Assembly: GCA_019739225.1 (NCBI GenBank)
Contig: JAHHDT010000005.1
Location: 310,001-374,000, forward strand
Reading direction: 5' to 3'
Source of the DNA: Aquamicrobium sp.
GTDB taxonomy: Bacteria; Pseudomonadota; Alphaproteobacteria; Rhizobiales; Rhizobiaceae
DNA length: 64,000 bases
Shown: positions 1 through 9,471 of the stretch, one piece after another
Position numbering within the stretch: the stretch's first letter is position 1
Layout: the number at the start of each line of letters is the position of its first letter
The notes under the pieces: generated by a model
The model's input: only the letters and a program-made list of their open reading frames with translations
What the model was told of the DNA's origin: nothing
Database searches by the model: none
Position numbers and translations under genes: made by a program

Positions 1-1263
1 TCGGTGTTCAAGGAGCTCCAGGCCAAGATCGTACGCTGGAACATTCTCGACACCGGTTCGCGCATCGACGGCCGCGACCTCAAGACGGTTCGCCCGATCG
101 TTTCGGAAGTCGGCGTTCTGCCGCGCACCCACGGCTCGGCCGTGTTCACCCGTGGTGAAACGCAGGCGGTTGTCGTCGCCACGCTCGGTACCGGCGAGGA
201 CGAGCAGTTCGTCGACGAACTGACCGGCACGCGCAAGGAATCGTTCCTGCTTCACTACAACTTCCCGCCCTATTCGGTGGGTGAGACGGGCCGCATCGGC
301 TCGCCGGGACGCCGCGAGATCGGCCATGGCAAGCTCGCATGGCGCGCCATTCATCCGATGCTGCCGGCCGCTGACCAGTTCCCCTACACGCTGCGCGTGG
401 TTTCGGAGATCACCGAGTCCAACGGCTCGTCCTCGATGGCGACCGTGTGCGGCACTTCGCTGGCGCTGATGGATGCTGGCGTGCCGCTGCAGAAGCCGGT
501 TGCCGGTATCGCCATGGGCCTGATCCTCGAAGGCGAGCGTTTCGCCGTTCTCTCCGATATTCTCGGCGACGAGGATCACCTCGGCGACATGGACTTCAAG
601 GTTGCCGGCACCAGCGCCGGTATCACCTCGCTGCAGATGGACATCAAGATCGCCGGCATCACCGAGGAGATCATGAACGTCGCGCTCGAGCAGGCCAAGG
701 GCGGCCGCGAGCACATTCTCGGCGAGATGGGCAAGGCCCTTTCCGGCGCCCGTTCGGAGCTCGGCGAGTTCGCGCCGCGCATCGAGGTGATGAACATCCC
801 GACCGACAAGATCCGTGACGTGATCGGTTCCGGCGGCAAGGTCATCCGCGAGATCGTGGAAAAGACCGGCGCCAAGATCAACATCGAGGACGACGGCACG
901 GTCAAGATCGCTTCGTCCAACGCCAAGGAGATCGAGGCGGCGAAGAAGTGGATCCACACCATCGTCGCCGAACCGGAAGTGGGCGAGATTTACGAGGGTA
1001 CGGTCGTCAAGACCGCCGACTTCGGCGCCTTCGTCAACTTCTTCGGCCCGAAGGACGGCCTCGTACACATCTCCCAGCTCGCGCCGGAGCGCGTCCAGAA
1101 GACCACCGACGTCGTCAAGGAAGGCGACAAGGTCTGGGTCAAGCTGATGGGCTTCGACGAGCGCGGCAAGGTGCGGCTCTCCATGAAGGTCGTTGACCAG
1201 GAGACCGGCAAGGAACTTGCTAAGGACAAGAAAAAGGAAGACGCCGAAGAGGCCGACGCCTGA
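1..1263 (+). CDS. pnp: Polyribonucleotide nucleotidyltransferase (PNPase), C-terminal part
   Basis: 3'-5' phosphorolytic exoribonuclease of RNA turnover. The gene enters from the left edge, so only about 420 of the usual ~710 residues are present. In order these are the end of the linker, the second RNase PH domain ([26 protein letters not shown], which carries catalytic residues in this family), a KH domain with [10 protein letters not shown], and a C-terminal S1 domain ([17 protein letters not shown]). The tail is short and charged, rich in Lys, Glu and Asp. The gene ends in TGA and is followed by a strong hairpin with a T-run. In this order pnp normally follows rpsO, which would lie outside the window. 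Confidence 0.97.
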   Translation, partial: SVFKELQAKIVRWNILDTGSRIDGRDLKTVRPIVSEVGVLPRTHGSAVFTRGETQAVVVATLGTGEDEQFVDELTGTRKESFLLHYNFPPYSVGETGRIGSPGRREIGHGKLAWRAIHPMLPAADQFPYTLRVVSEITESNGSSSMATVCGTSLALMDAGVPLQKPVAGIAMGLILEGERFAVLSDILGDEDHLGDMDFKVAGTSAGITSLQMDIKIAGITEEIMNVALEQAKGGREHILGEMGKALSGARSELGEFAPRIEVMNIPTDKIRDVIGSGGKVIREIVEKTGAKINIEDDGTVKIASSNAKEIEAAKKWIHTIVAEPEVGEIYEGTVVKTADFGAFVNFFGPKDGLVHISQLAPERVQKTTDVVKEGDKVWVKLMGFDERGKVRLSMKVVDQETGKELAKDKKKEDAEEADA

Positions 1264-1291
1264 TATCTGACTGACTGCTTTTAAGGGGGGG

Positions 1292-1323
1292 CGGGCGCAG
1301 CCGAAAGGCTTGCGCCCGTTTCT
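1292..1323 (+). terminator. Intrinsic terminator after pnp
   Basis: A GC-rich stem, CGGGCGCA plus GCC, closes on a GAAA tetraloop, returns as GGC-T-TGCGCCCG, and is followed by TTTCT. It starts 28 bases after the pnp stop and should separate pnp from the methyltransferase gene downstream. Confidence 0.8.
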
Positions 1324-1343
1324 CATGTAAGGACTGCCGAACA

Positions 1344-2366
1344 ATGAATGACGGAACGCTGAAGACCCTTTTCCACCCCTTCGAAACGGGATCGCTTGAT
1401 GGGCCGGGCGCTGACGCCAGGGTTCTCTTTCTCAATGCCGCCCCCGGCTTCGTATTGCCGGATGGCTTTCCCGAACAGGTCACGCTTCAGCAGGATTTTC
1501 GCCCGGCATTCCGGGCCCTCGAAGGTGGACCGCACACGGTGGTTCCTCAGCCCGAAGGCGAAGGATATGATCTGGTGTTGATCGTGGCGGGGCGCCATCG
1601 GGGCCAGAACGAGCTGTGGGTGGCCGAGGCGCTCAAGCGTGCGCGCGAAGGCGGGCGTATCATCGTTGCGGGCGGCAAGACCGATGGCGCGGCAAGCCTG
1701 CGCAAGCGCCTCGCCGACCTGATGCCGATCGACGATCACGCATCGAAGAACCATGGCGTTGTCTTCTGGATGACGCGCTCGGAATCGACCGATGCCGCCA
1801 TTCAGGCGCTGGAGGCAGCCAACCCGCCGCTTCTTCTGGATGGCGGGTTTCTCACCGTGCCCGGCGTCTTTTCGCAGGAACATGTCGATCCCGCATCGAT
1901 GCTGCTGGCGGAGAACCTGCCGGCGAACCTGGAAGGCGACGCTGCCGACTTCGGCGCGGGCTGGGGTTACCTGTCCGTACAGTTGGCCGAGCGCGCGCCC
2001 TCGATCCGGACGATCGAGCTGTTCGAGGCAGGCTTTTCAGCCTGTGTCGCGGCCAAGGCCAACATGAACAACCTCGTCCGCAGTGTCGAAAGCCGCGTGC
2101 TGTGGTACGACCTGTTGGCCGAGCCGCTCGAGCGCCGCTACGATGTGATCGTGATGAATCCCCCGTTTCATCAGGGGCGGGCGGCAGAGCCCTCGATCGG
2201 CGAGGGCATGATCCGGGCGGCCAGTGCCGCACTTCGGCCGGGCGGCAGGCTGTTTCTCGTCGCCAACCGGCAGTTGCCCTACGAGACCGTGATGGAGGGC
2301 GCCTTTGCTCGCCATGGCGAGACCGTGCGCGATACGCGGTTCAAGGTGCTATGGGCGGTGCGTTGA
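1344..2366 (+). CDS. rsmC: RsmC-like class I SAM-dependent rRNA methyltransferase
   Basis: 340 residues with the RsmC architecture: a degenerate N-terminal methyltransferase-like half and a catalytic C-terminal half. The latter has a SAM loop (ADFGAGWGYLSVQLAE, about residue 198) and the NPPFH motif typical of N2-guanine methyltransferases. Family knowledge suggests methylation of a 16S rRNA guanine (G1207 in E. coli). RsmC and RlmG-type enzymes are hard to tell apart by eye. ATG start with an upstream AAGGA-type site. The gene follows the pnp terminator and is convergent with the GGDEF-EAL gene, with only 4 bases between them. Confidence 0.85.
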   Translation: MNDGTLKTLFHPFETGSLDGPGADARVLFLNAAPGFVLPDGFPEQVTLQQDFRPAFRALEGGPHTVVPQPEGEGYDLVLIVAGRHRGQNELWVAEALKRAREGGRIIVAGGKTDGAASLRKRLADLMPIDDHASKNHGVVFWMTRSESTDAAIQALEAANPPLLLDGGFLTVPGVFSQEHVDPASMLLAENLPANLEGDAADFGAGWGYLSVQLAERAPSIRTIELFEAGFSACVAAKANMNNLVRSVESRVLWYDLLAEPLERRYDVIVMNPPFHQGRAAEPSIGEGMIRAASAALRPGGRLFLVANRQLPYETVMEGAFARHGETVRDTRFKVLWAVR

Positions 2367-2370
2367 CCGA

Positions 2371-3906
2371 TCAGTGCATCGTGGCGACGCGGCGCGGGAT
2401 TTCCGCATGATTCTCGCGTCCCTGCAACGGGCCCGGTTTGCCGAACAGGTAGCCCTGGACGACCTCGCAGCCGGCAGCCCTGAGCAGCGTCGCCTGGTTC
2501 TCGGTCTCCACGCCCTCGGCGATCGTCCGAACGCCCAGCGCGCGCGACAGGCCGACGATGGTGGAGACAACCGCGCCGGAGTTCGCGTCCGTCTCGAGCC
2601 GGCGAACGAATGACTGGTCGATCTTCAGCTTCTTGAACGTGAAGTCGATCAGGTAGGAAAGGTTCGAATAGCCGGTGCCGAAATCGTCGACGGCGACCGA
2701 AATTCCCATTCTGGCGAGCTCGTCCAGAATGTGCGCCGCACGGTCGCGGTCCTGCATCATCGCCGTCTCGGTGACCTCCAGCTCCAGACGATGCGGCTCG
2801 ATGCCCGTCGCCTTGATGACGTCCCGCACCAGCGCGAGGAAGTCCTTGGTCATGAACTGGACGGTCGAGATATTGACGGCGACGAAGCAATCGTCCGGCA
2901 TGAACTGGGCATCCGCACATGCCTTGCGCAGCACCCACTCACCGATCAGCCCGATCATGCCGGTCTCCTCGGCAATCGGCACGAACTCCTGCGGCGGGAT
3001 CATCCCCCGCTCGGGATGCCGCCAGCGCACCAGCGCCTCATAGCCGACGATCTTGCCGCTCAGCAGGTCGAACTGGGGCTGGTAGTGGACAATGAAATCG
3101 CCGCGCTCGAACGCGGTGTGGAGCTCGGATTCGATCCATTGCCGGTATTCGGCGACGAGACCCATCTGCTGATGGAATACCGACCAGTTGCCGATACCAC
3201 CCGCGCGGGCGTGCTGCAGCGCTAGGTTCGACCGGCGCAGCAGGATCACCGGGTCCAGCCCGTCCTTGGGCATGGCGACGATCCCCACCGACAGGTTCAC
3301 CGACTGCAGATGGGAAGGAAGCTGATAGGGTTCCATCAGGCTGTCGATGAGATATTCGACAAGCGCGTCGACGGAGCCGGTATCCGGTGTGTCGGGGACC
3401 AGAACCGCGAATTCGCCGGCGCCGATACGGCCTACTTCGGTCCCTTCCGGCAGCAGGTCCCTCAAGCGCTGCGCAAAGACCCGGATAAGCTGGTCGCCAT
3501 GGCTATAGCCGATCGATTCGTTGATCTGCTTGAACCGGTCGATGTCGATGTCGATCAGGAAGACAGGCTTGCCTGAGCGGATGGTCGCGGAAGCAGCCTC
3601 GGCGATCTTGCCGATCATCGCGGTGCGGGCATGCAGCCCGGTCAGCTTGTCGAGCTGTGTTTCCTTGTAGACGTAGGCAGCGGATTCCTCGACGCCGGCG
3701 AAGAACGACATCACCGCGAGCGATGCGCCGAGCGCACACAGCGTCGCAAGCATCGCGCTCAGCAATTCAGCAGGCACCCCGCCGATTTCCGAACCGAAGC
3801 CGAGCTTGATGCCCCAAAGCCCGATCACGAAAGTACAAACGCCGGTGATTGCAATTGTCGCGAGGCGGAAGCCGAGGCTTCGCGCCGGATTACGTATGGT
3901 GTCCAT
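2371..3906 (-). CDS. GGDEF-EAL membrane protein with degenerate cyclase site
   Basis: 511 residues. Two hydrophobic segments near residues 12-32 and 46-68 anchor it in the inner membrane. A GGDEF domain follows (about 85-210), then an EAL domain (about 250-505). The cyclase signature reads GAGEF at 162-166, so the acidic residue required for c-di-GMP synthesis is replaced by Gly. The EAL half looks intact: EAL at 290-292, NIS near 345, ETE near 378, DDFGTGYSN at 407, KLKID near 428, and a late EGVE. The prediction is a c-di-GMP phosphodiesterase with a regulatory, possibly GTP-binding, GGDEF domain. No periplasmic sensor domain is visible. It lies upstream of no obvious partner. Confidence 0.9.
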   Translation of the reverse strand: MDTIRNPARSLGFRLATIAITGVCTFVIGLWGIKLGFGSEIGGVPAELLSAMLATLCALGASLAVMSFFAGVEESAAYVYKETQLDKLTGLHARTAMIGKIAEAASATIRSGKPVFLIDIDIDRFKQINESIGYSHGDQLIRVFAQRLRDLLPEGTEVGRIGAGEFAVLVPDTPDTGSVDALVEYLIDSLMEPYQLPSHLQSVNLSVGIVAMPKDGLDPVILLRRSNLALQHARAGGIGNWSVFHQQMGLVAEYRQWIESELHTAFERGDFIVHYQPQFDLLSGKIVGYEALVRWRHPERGMIPPQEFVPIAEETGMIGLIGEWVLRKACADAQFMPDDCFVAVNISTVQFMTKDFLALVRDVIKATGIEPHRLELEVTETAMMQDRDRAAHILDELARMGISVAVDDFGTGYSNLSYLIDFTFKKLKIDQSFVRRLETDANSGAVVSTIVGLSRALGVRTIAEGVETENQATLLRAAGCEVVQGYLFGKPGPLQGRENHAEIPRRVATMH

Positions 3907-4002
3907 GCCAGAGTCCCCTGAACCCTTGCATGATATATCTGCTAGTCCTTAAGAAGCGTTTCCAACGAAAATTAGAATTGGCGCGATGAAGGTTGCGCCG
4001 CT

Positions 4003-4809
4003 TCAGCCTTCGTCGGTGCGCTTCAGTTCGTCCAGTGTCGGCATGGAAACGATGTGATAGCCCGAATCCACATAGTGGATTTCGCCGGTCACGCCGGACG
4101 AAAGATCGGACAACAGGTAGAGAGCCGACCGGCCGACCTCCTCGTGCGACACGGTCCGGCGCAGCGGCGAATTGCGCTGCTGGTAGCCATACATCAGCCG
4201 GGCATCGGAGATGCCCGCACCCGCAAGCGTACGGACCGGACCGGCCGAGAGGCCGTTGACGCGGATGCCGCGCGGGCCGAAATCGTTGGCCAGGTAGCGG
4301 ACGCTGGCCTCGAGCCCTGCCTTGGCAACGCCCATGACGTTGTAGTTCGGCATGACGCGCACCGAACCCGCATAGGTCAGCGTGATCATCGATCCGCCAT
4401 TCTCCATAAGCGCCGCAGCACCTCGCGCCACCTCGGTGAAGGAGAAGCAGGAAATCACCATCGTGCGGACGAAGTTTTCACGCGTGGTGTCGGCATAGAG
4501 CCCTTTGAGCTCGTTGCGGTCGGAAAAGCCGATCGCGTGGACGACGAAGTCCAGAGAGCCCCATTCGCTCTTCAGCGTGTCGAACACCGAGGCCACGCTC
4601 TCGCTGTCCTCGACATCGCAGGAAAGAACCTGCTTTGCGCCGACCTGATCGGCAAGCGGCTTCACCCGGCGGCCAAAGGCCTCGCCCTGATAGGTGAAGG
4701 CCAGCTCAGCGCCATGGTCGGCAAGCTGCTTGGCGATGCCCCAGGCGATCGAGTGATCGTTGGCGACCCCCATCACGAGGCCGCGCTTGCCTTTCATCAG
4801 TCCGTCCAT
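4003..4809 (-). CDS. fabI: Enoyl-[acyl-carrier-protein] reductase FabI
   Basis: Short-chain dehydrogenase of 268 residues that reduces trans-2-enoyl-ACP with NAD(P)H in the last step of each fatty acid elongation cycle. Visible features are the FabI nucleotide motif (GVANDHSIAWGIA, rather than the usual SDR TGxxxGxG) and the catalytic YNVMGVAK (Tyr-x6-Lys) near residue 155. Cytoplasmic. Third gene of the fabA-fabB-fabI series, 13 bases after fabB, an order typical of rhizobia. FabI is the usual triclosan target. Confidence 0.95.
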   Translation of the reverse strand: MDGLMKGKRGLVMGVANDHSIAWGIAKQLADHGAELAFTYQGEAFGRRVKPLADQVGAKQVLSCDVEDSESVASVFDTLKSEWGSLDFVVHAIGFSDRNELKGLYADTTRENFVRTMVISCFSFTEVARGAAALMENGGSMITLTYAGSVRVMPNYNVMGVAKAGLEASVRYLANDFGPRGIRVNGLSAGPVRTLAGAGISDARLMYGYQQRNSPLRRTVSHEEVGRSALYLLSDLSSGVTGEIHYVDSGYHIVSMPTLDELKRTDEG

Positions 4810-4822
4810 GCGTGTGGTCCCG

Positions 4823-6043
4823 TCAGCCCTGATGGCGCTGGAAGACCAGCGTCGCGTTTGTGCCTCCGAAGCCGAAGGAGTTGGAGAGCACGGTATCGAT
4901 CTTGGCGTTGTCGATGCGCTTGCGCACTACCGGCATGCCTTCGAATTCGGGATCGAAATCCTCGATATGGGCGCTTTCGCCGATGAAGCCGCCCTGCATC
5001 ATCAGGATCGAGTAGATTGATTCCTGCACACCGGCCGCACCCAGCGAATGGCCCGTCAGAGACTTGGTCGAGGTGATGTTCGGCAGCTTGTCGCCGAAGA
5101 CCTCGCGGATCGCGCCCATCTCGCGGGAATCGCCCACGGGGGTCGAGGTGCCGTGCGTGTTGATGTAGTCGACGTCGCCGTTCACGGTCGAAAGTGCCTG
5201 GCGCATGCAGCGAACCGCACCCTCGCCGGAAGGTGCCACCATGTCGTAGCCGTCCGACGTCGCGCCGTAGCCGACGACTTCGGCATAGATCTTCGCGCCG
5301 CGCGCCTTGGCGTGCTCCAGTTCCTCGAGCACCAGAACGCCCGCGCCGCCGGCGATGACGAACCCGTCGCGGTTCAGGTCATAGGCGCGCGAAGCGACCT
5401 CCGGCCTGTCGTTGAACTTGGAAGACATCGCGCCCATGGCGTCGAACAGGTTCGACATCGTCCAGTCGAGATCCTCGTGGCCACCCGCGAAGACCATGTC
5501 CTGCTTGCCCCACTGAATCAGCTCGTAGGCGTTGCCGATGCAGTGTGCCGAGGTCGAGCAGGCCGAAGAAATCGAGTAGTTCACGCCGTGGATCTTGAAC
5601 CAGGTCGCCAGCGTCGCCGATGCTGTGGATGACATCGCCTTCGGCACGGCAAAGGGGCCGATCCGCTTCGGGCTACCGTTCTTTTCTGTGATCGCGGCAG
5701 CCTCGACGATCATGCGTGTCGAAGGTCCGCCCGAGCCCATGACGATGCCGGTGCGCTCGTTGGTGATGTCGCCTTCTTCGAGGCCCGCATCTGCAATCGC
5801 CTGTTCCATCGCGACGTGGTTCCATGCCCCGCCCTTGGACAGGAAGCGCATGGCGCGGCGGTCGACCAGCTCGGTCGGGTCGAGCGTCGGCGCCCCCCAG
5901 ACCTGGCACCTGAAGCCGTGCTCGGCGAAATCGTTGGAAAAGCTGATGCCGGATTTGGCGTCGCGAAGCGATGCCTGCACTTCGTCCGCATTGTTCCCGA
6001 TCGAGGAAACGATGCCCAGGCCCGTTACGACTACACGTCTCAT
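4823..6043 (-). CDS. fabB: 3-oxoacyl-[acyl-carrier-protein] synthase I (FabB)
   Basis: 406-residue condensing enzyme that, with FabA, makes unsaturated fatty acids. The active-site Cys is in [18 protein letters not shown], and the two active-site histidines lie in [11 protein letters not shown] and [12 protein letters not shown]. The frame is open further upstream, but the start at [10 protein letters not shown] is preferred: it has AGGGAG seven bases upstream and gives the usual family length. Lies between fabA and fabI. Confidence 0.95.
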   Translation of the reverse strand: MRRVVVTGLGIVSSIGNNADEVQASLRDAKSGISFSNDFAEHGFRCQVWGAPTLDPTELVDRRAMRFLSKGGAWNHVAMEQAIADAGLEEGDITNERTGIVMGSGGPSTRMIVEAAAITEKNGSPKRIGPFAVPKAMSSTASATLATWFKIHGVNYSISSACSTSAHCIGNAYELIQWGKQDMVFAGGHEDLDWTMSNLFDAMGAMSSKFNDRPEVASRAYDLNRDGFVIAGGAGVLVLEELEHAKARGAKIYAEVVGYGATSDGYDMVAPSGEGAVRCMRQALSTVNGDVDYINTHGTSTPVGDSREMGAIREVFGDKLPNITSTKSLTGHSLGAAGVQESIYSILMMQGGFIGESAHIEDFDPEFEGMPVVRKRIDNAKIDTVLSNSFGFGGTNATLVFQRHQG

Positions 6044-6080
6044 CTGACGCTCCCTGAATTCGATGTCGTTGGCCGACCGC

Positions 6081-6596
6081 TCATTCGGCTTCCTGCTTGG
6101 CAAGGCCGACGCGCAGATCGGTGGCCTTGTAGATGGGGTCGCCATCAGCCTTTAGCCAGCCGTCCGCAATGCCGAGCACCAGCCGGCCGCGCATCACGCG
6201 CTTGAAATCGACGCCGTACTCCACCTTCTTGACCGAAGGCGTGACCATGCCCTTGAACTTCACCTCGCCGGTCGAAAGAGCCATGCCCTTGCCCGGTTCG
6301 CCCAGCCAGCCCAGGAAAAAGCCCGTCATCTGCCACATGGCATCGAGGCCGAGGCAGCCGGGCATCACCGGGTTCTGGATGAAGTGGCAGGGGAAGAACC
6401 AGAGGTCGCGGCGTATGTCGAGTTCGGCGCGGATATAGCCCTTGTCGAATTCGCCGCCGGTCTCGCTGATATCGGTAATGCGGTCGAACATCAGCATCGG
6501 CGGGTAGGGAAGCTGGGCGTTGCCCGGCCCGAACAGCTCGCCGCGCGCGCAGGCCAGCAGCTCTTCGTAATCGTAGCTCGATTTCTGTTCGACCAT
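6081..6596 (-). CDS. fabA: 3-hydroxydecanoyl-[ACP] dehydratase/isomerase FabA
   Basis: 171 residues, the family length. It dehydrates 3-hydroxyacyl-ACP and isomerises trans-2- to cis-3-decenoyl-ACP, the branch point to unsaturated fatty acids. The catalytic His is in [24 protein letters not shown] (near residue 71) with the paired Asp in GCLGLD. The start at [12 protein letters not shown] is chosen because GGAGG lies just upstream and longer forms exceed the family length. First gene of the fabA-fabB-fabI group and divergent from irr. Confidence 0.95.
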   Translation of the reverse strand: MVEQKSSYDYEELLACARGELFGPGNAQLPYPPMLMFDRITDISETGGEFDKGYIRAELDIRRDLWFFPCHFIQNPVMPGCLGLDAMWQMTGFFLGWLGEPGKGMALSTGEVKFKGMVTPSVKKVEYGVDFKRVMRGRLVLGIADGWLKADGDPIYKATDLRVGLAKQEAE

Positions 6597-6687
6597 AGTC
6601 CTCCGTCCCTTCACCGTCCGGGCTCTGTCACTGCCTGTTAGGGCCATCCCCTATCACAGACTGTTTCGGACAGGAAACCACCGACGC

Positions 6688-6716
6688 GCTCTATCTTGCG
6701 CATCATCGGGGGTCAA
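6688..6716 (-). promoter_or_regulatory. Candidate fabA promoter
   Basis: Read leftward: TTGACC (-35), a 17-base spacer, TAGAGC (-10), about 90 bases before the fabA start. The -35 matches five of six sigma-70 positions and the -10 only three. It lies in the divergent fabA/irr space, so irr control would act here. Confidence 0.35.
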
Positions 6717-6823
6717 TGTGCCGCTATTGATCGCATTTCTGCGACCGAATATATGTTGACAGCATGACCGCGTGAGGAAATGCCCGAATCGGGCTGCGGC
6801 GAGCAGGGAAAGTATTCGGCTTT

Positions 6824-7249
6824 ATGGAAACTGACTGCAACCAACCCGCCGAGGTGGAGACCCGCGTCCGTGACGCCGGATTGCGGCCGACGCGGCAGCG
6901 CATTGCTCTTGCCGAGTTGCTGTTCGCCAAGGGGGACCGGCATCTTTCGGCGGAGGAATTGCACGAGGAAGCCGTTGTCGCAGGCGTCGCCGTGTCTTTG
7001 GCGACCGTCTACAACACGCTCCACCAGTTCACCGATGCTGGACTTCTGCGCATTCTGGCCGTCGAGGGGGCCAAGACCTATTTCGACACCAACACGTCGG
7101 ACCATCATCACTTCTTCATCGAGGGTGAAAACCGCGTGATGGACATCGAGACCGGCCCGGTTTCGGTCCACAACCTCCCGGAACCTCCGGAAGGCATGGA
7201 AATCGCCAATGTCGACATCGTCGTGCGCCTGAGGCCGAAGGCGCGTTAG
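6824..7249 (+). CDS. irr: Iron response regulator Irr (Fur family)
   Basis: 141-residue Fur-superfamily repressor controlling iron and haem genes in rhizobia. The N-terminal winged helix (RDAGLRPTRQRIAL, VSLATVYNTLHQFTDAGLL) is followed by a dimerisation domain with the TSDHHHFFIEGENR motif; the HHH is characteristic of Irr and binds haem. The GCPWHD haem regulatory motif of Bradyrhizobium Irr is absent, as in other fast-growing rhizobia. Divergent from fabA, a conserved rhizobial arrangement. ATG start after a weak AGGGAAAG. Confidence 0.9.
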   Translation: METDCNQPAEVETRVRDAGLRPTRQRIALAELLFAKGDRHLSAEELHEEAVVAGVAVSLATVYNTLHQFTDAGLLRILAVEGAKTYFDTNTSDHHHFFIEGENRVMDIETGPVSVHNLPEPPEGMEIANVDIVVRLRPKAR

Positions 7250-7258
7250 TCTTTTCGG

Positions 7259-7495
7259 GTGCGTCCTTCGAGGCTCGCCCGACAAGGCTTTCACACAATC
7301 TCCATGCAGCGCACATGGCCTGCACCGCAGGATGAGGACCGTCGCAGCTTTCGGAACATCCGGTTCCGATGGGATACGGCACCTCAGGATGATACTTGAA
7401 GCCGGGCACAACCTCCCTCATCGTGAGGTGCGAGCCCGTAATACCTCGCAATGTAGGAGTGTTGCGCCTTGGCGGGCGAGCCTCGAAGGACGCAC
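7259..7495. repeat. Family 1 palindromic intergenic repeat, copy A
   Basis: About 237 bp bounded by an inverted repeat: gtgcgtccttcgaggctcgc at the left, its reverse complement at the right. Internal cctcaggatga and its complement give a second, imperfect pair of arms. No coding capacity. It lies between the convergent irr and SH3 genes, where a structured 3' element could act on either transcript. Confidence 0.8.
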
Positions 7496-7526
7496 ACAGA
7501 TACGAGTCGCCGCCGAGCGCGGAGCC

Positions 7527-8096
7527 TCAATCCTGATAGGTTTCGCCTGGATAGGCGCCCCAGATCTGGGTCTGGCTGATCCACCCGCGATGGCCGGAAA
7601 ATTCCATCTCGCACCACTGCCCGTTGCAGGTCTTGAGCGTGCCGATCACGCCGGGCTCCAGCTTGGCGATGATGCGCGAGGTCGTGTCCGGATCGCTGCG
7701 CAGCAGCAGTTCGGTATCCTCTCCGCGCTGCCAGGGTGCAGCCACCGCCGTGCGCCGGCCCGAAAGCAGCGACTGGTTGATCCAGCCTTCCGCACCGTCC
7801 GCATCGCGCACGCGCCGCCAGTTGTCGTACTCCTGGATGATCTCCATCGGCACGCCGGATTTCAGATAGAGCCAGTCCACCGGATAGTTGAGCCCGGGTC
7901 CGATCCGCAGGTTCACGCGGTTGGATTTGAGGCTGACGAAGCGCGGCAGCGGCAAGCCGCTTGGGCCAACCGCCGCAGTTTGCGCGGCCGCCTGCCCAAA
8001 CGGCGCGGTTACGGAGACCGTCGCCAGGGAAATCAGTGCCAGCGTGCTGCACAGAAGCGCACGGAACACGGTGCGTGAAGACATGACCTTACCCAT
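7527..8096 (-). CDS. Exported SH3-domain protein
   Basis: 189 residues with an N-terminal signal peptide (hydrophobic stretch ALLCSTLALISLATVSV, likely cleaved after AAAQ). Two bacterial SH3-like repeats follow: one with NRVNLRIGPGLNYPVDWLYLK and GAEGWINQSLLSG, the other with ELLLRSDPDTTSRIIAKLEPG and HRGWISQTQIWG. Such domains bind peptidoglycan or partner proteins in the periplasm; the specific role is unknown. Three in-frame starts exist (TTG 8105, ATG 8096, ATG 8084); all keep the signal peptide and none has a strong ribosome site. Convergent with irr. Confidence 0.85.
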   Translation of the reverse strand: MGKVMSSRTVFRALLCSTLALISLATVSVTAPFGQAAAQTAAVGPSGLPLPRFVSLKSNRVNLRIGPGLNYPVDWLYLKSGVPMEIIQEYDNWRRVRDADGAEGWINQSLLSGRRTAVAAPWQRGEDTELLLRSDPDTTSRIIAKLEPGVIGTLKTCNGQWCEMEFSGHRGWISQTQIWGAYPGETYQD

Positions 8097-8267
8097 GATA
8101 CCCAAGTCTGCACGGGTGCGGCGGCATTGCCGCCGGCCCCTTTTTCTTTGTCATCGGCAGGGCGGCTTGATACACAGGATCGAGAACCGCGACCGGGCCG
8201 ACGCCATTCCCAAGTGTCGCCAATCTTGGTTAAAGAGGTCTCAACAAGACCCGGATTCGAGGAACTG

Positions 8268-9269
8268 ATGGCCGGCAGGAAAAAGCCTCTCGTCGTGATC
8301 AGCCGCAAGCTGCCGGATGCGATCGAGACCCGCATGCGGGAGCTTTTCGACGCACGGCTGAATGTTGAGGACCGGCCGCTGACCCAGCCGGAGCTGGTTG
8401 CCGCGGTCAAGGAAGCCGACGTGCTCGTCCCGACCGTCACCGATCGAATCGATGCCTCGCTGATCGCTCAGGCCGGCGAGAACCTCAAGCTGATCGCCAA
8501 TTTCGGCAACGGGGTGGACAATATCGACGTTGCCGCCGTCGCTGCCAAAGGCATCATGGTCACCAACACGCCCAACGTGCTCACCGAGGACACGGCGGAC
8601 ATGACGATGGCGCTCATGCTGGCCGTGCCGCGCCGCCTCACCGAAGGTGCGGCGATGCTGACCGATGACGGCAAATGGGCCGGCTGGTCGCCGACCTGGA
8701 TGCTCGGCCGTCGCATCTGGGGCAAGCGGCTCGGCATCGTCGGCATGGGCCGCATCGGCACGGCCGTCGCCCGCCGCGCCAAGGCGTTCGGCCTGTCGAT
8801 CCACTACCACAATCGCCACCGGGTGGCGCCTGCCACAGAGGATGCGCTGGAAGCGACCTATTGGGACAGCCTGGACCAGATGCTTGCCCGCATGGACATC
8901 ATCTCGGTCAACTGCCCCTCGACGCCGGGAACCTTCCATCTGCTTTCGGCGCGGCGGCTGGCGCTGCTGCAGCCGACCGCTTACGTGGTCAACACGGCAC
9001 GCGGCGACATCATCGACGAGGATGCGCTGGTCACGATGCTCGAGACCGGCAAGCTGGCCGGTGCGGGCCTCGACGTGTTCGAGCATGAGCCGGCGGTGAA
9101 CCCCAAGCTCGTCCGCCTTGCCGCCAAGGGGAAGGTGGTGATTCTCCCGCATATGGGATCGGCCACCATCGAGGGCCGCATCGATATGGGCGAGAAGGTG
9201 ATTATCAACATCCGCACCTTCTTCGACGGCCACCGCCCACCGGACCGAGTGCTGCCGTCGCGGGTGTAG
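8268..9269 (+). CDS. D-isomer 2-hydroxyacid dehydrogenase (glyoxylate/D-glycerate type)
   Basis: 333-residue NAD(P)-dependent reductase. The Rossmann motif is GIVGMGRIGTAVARRA (near 155). The catalytic triad is visible as Arg in NTARGDIID, Glu in DVFEHEP and His in LPHMGSAT. The start at MAGRKKPLVV is chosen because GAGGAACTG precedes it; an upstream extension is open but not protein-like. Family knowledge suggests glyoxylate or hydroxypyruvate reduction; the exact substrate cannot be read from sequence. Monocistronic, with a family 1 repeat right after the stop. Confidence 0.88.
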   Translation: MAGRKKPLVVISRKLPDAIETRMRELFDARLNVEDRPLTQPELVAAVKEADVLVPTVTDRIDASLIAQAGENLKLIANFGNGVDNIDVAAVAAKGIMVTNTPNVLTEDTADMTMALMLAVPRRLTEGAAMLTDDGKWAGWSPTWMLGRRIWGKRLGIVGMGRIGTAVARRAKAFGLSIHYHNRHRVAPATEDALEATYWDSLDQMLARMDIISVNCPSTPGTFHLLSARRLALLQPTAYVVNTARGDIIDEDALVTMLETGKLAGAGLDVFEHEPAVNPKLVRLAAKGKVVILPHMGSATIEGRIDMGEKVIINIRTFFDGHRPPDRVLPSRV

Positions 9270-9276
9270 GCTATGG

Positions 9277-9455
9277 GTGCGTCCTTCGAGGCTCGCTCCG
9301 CTCGCACCTCAGGATGAGGGAGGTGGGTTGATAGAGCCCGCAAGGTTGTGGGCTCTATGCAGGTCAACAGAACAACGTCCGAGCCTACGCTACAGGGGCT
9401 AGGCACAACAGTCCTCATCCTGAGGTGCGAGCGGAGCGAGCCTCGAAGGACGCAC
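9277..9455. repeat. Family 1 palindromic intergenic repeat, copy B
   Basis: About 179 bp with long near-perfect inverted ends: gtgcgtccttcgaggctcgc continuing through tccgctcgcacctcaggatga at the left, mirrored at the right. The centre holds a smaller hairpin (gagcccgcaaggttgtgggctc). It fills the space between two convergent genes and could fold into a long cruciform or act as a 3' RNA structure. Confidence 0.85.
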
Positions 9456-9471
9456 CAAAGAACCGCTGCCG

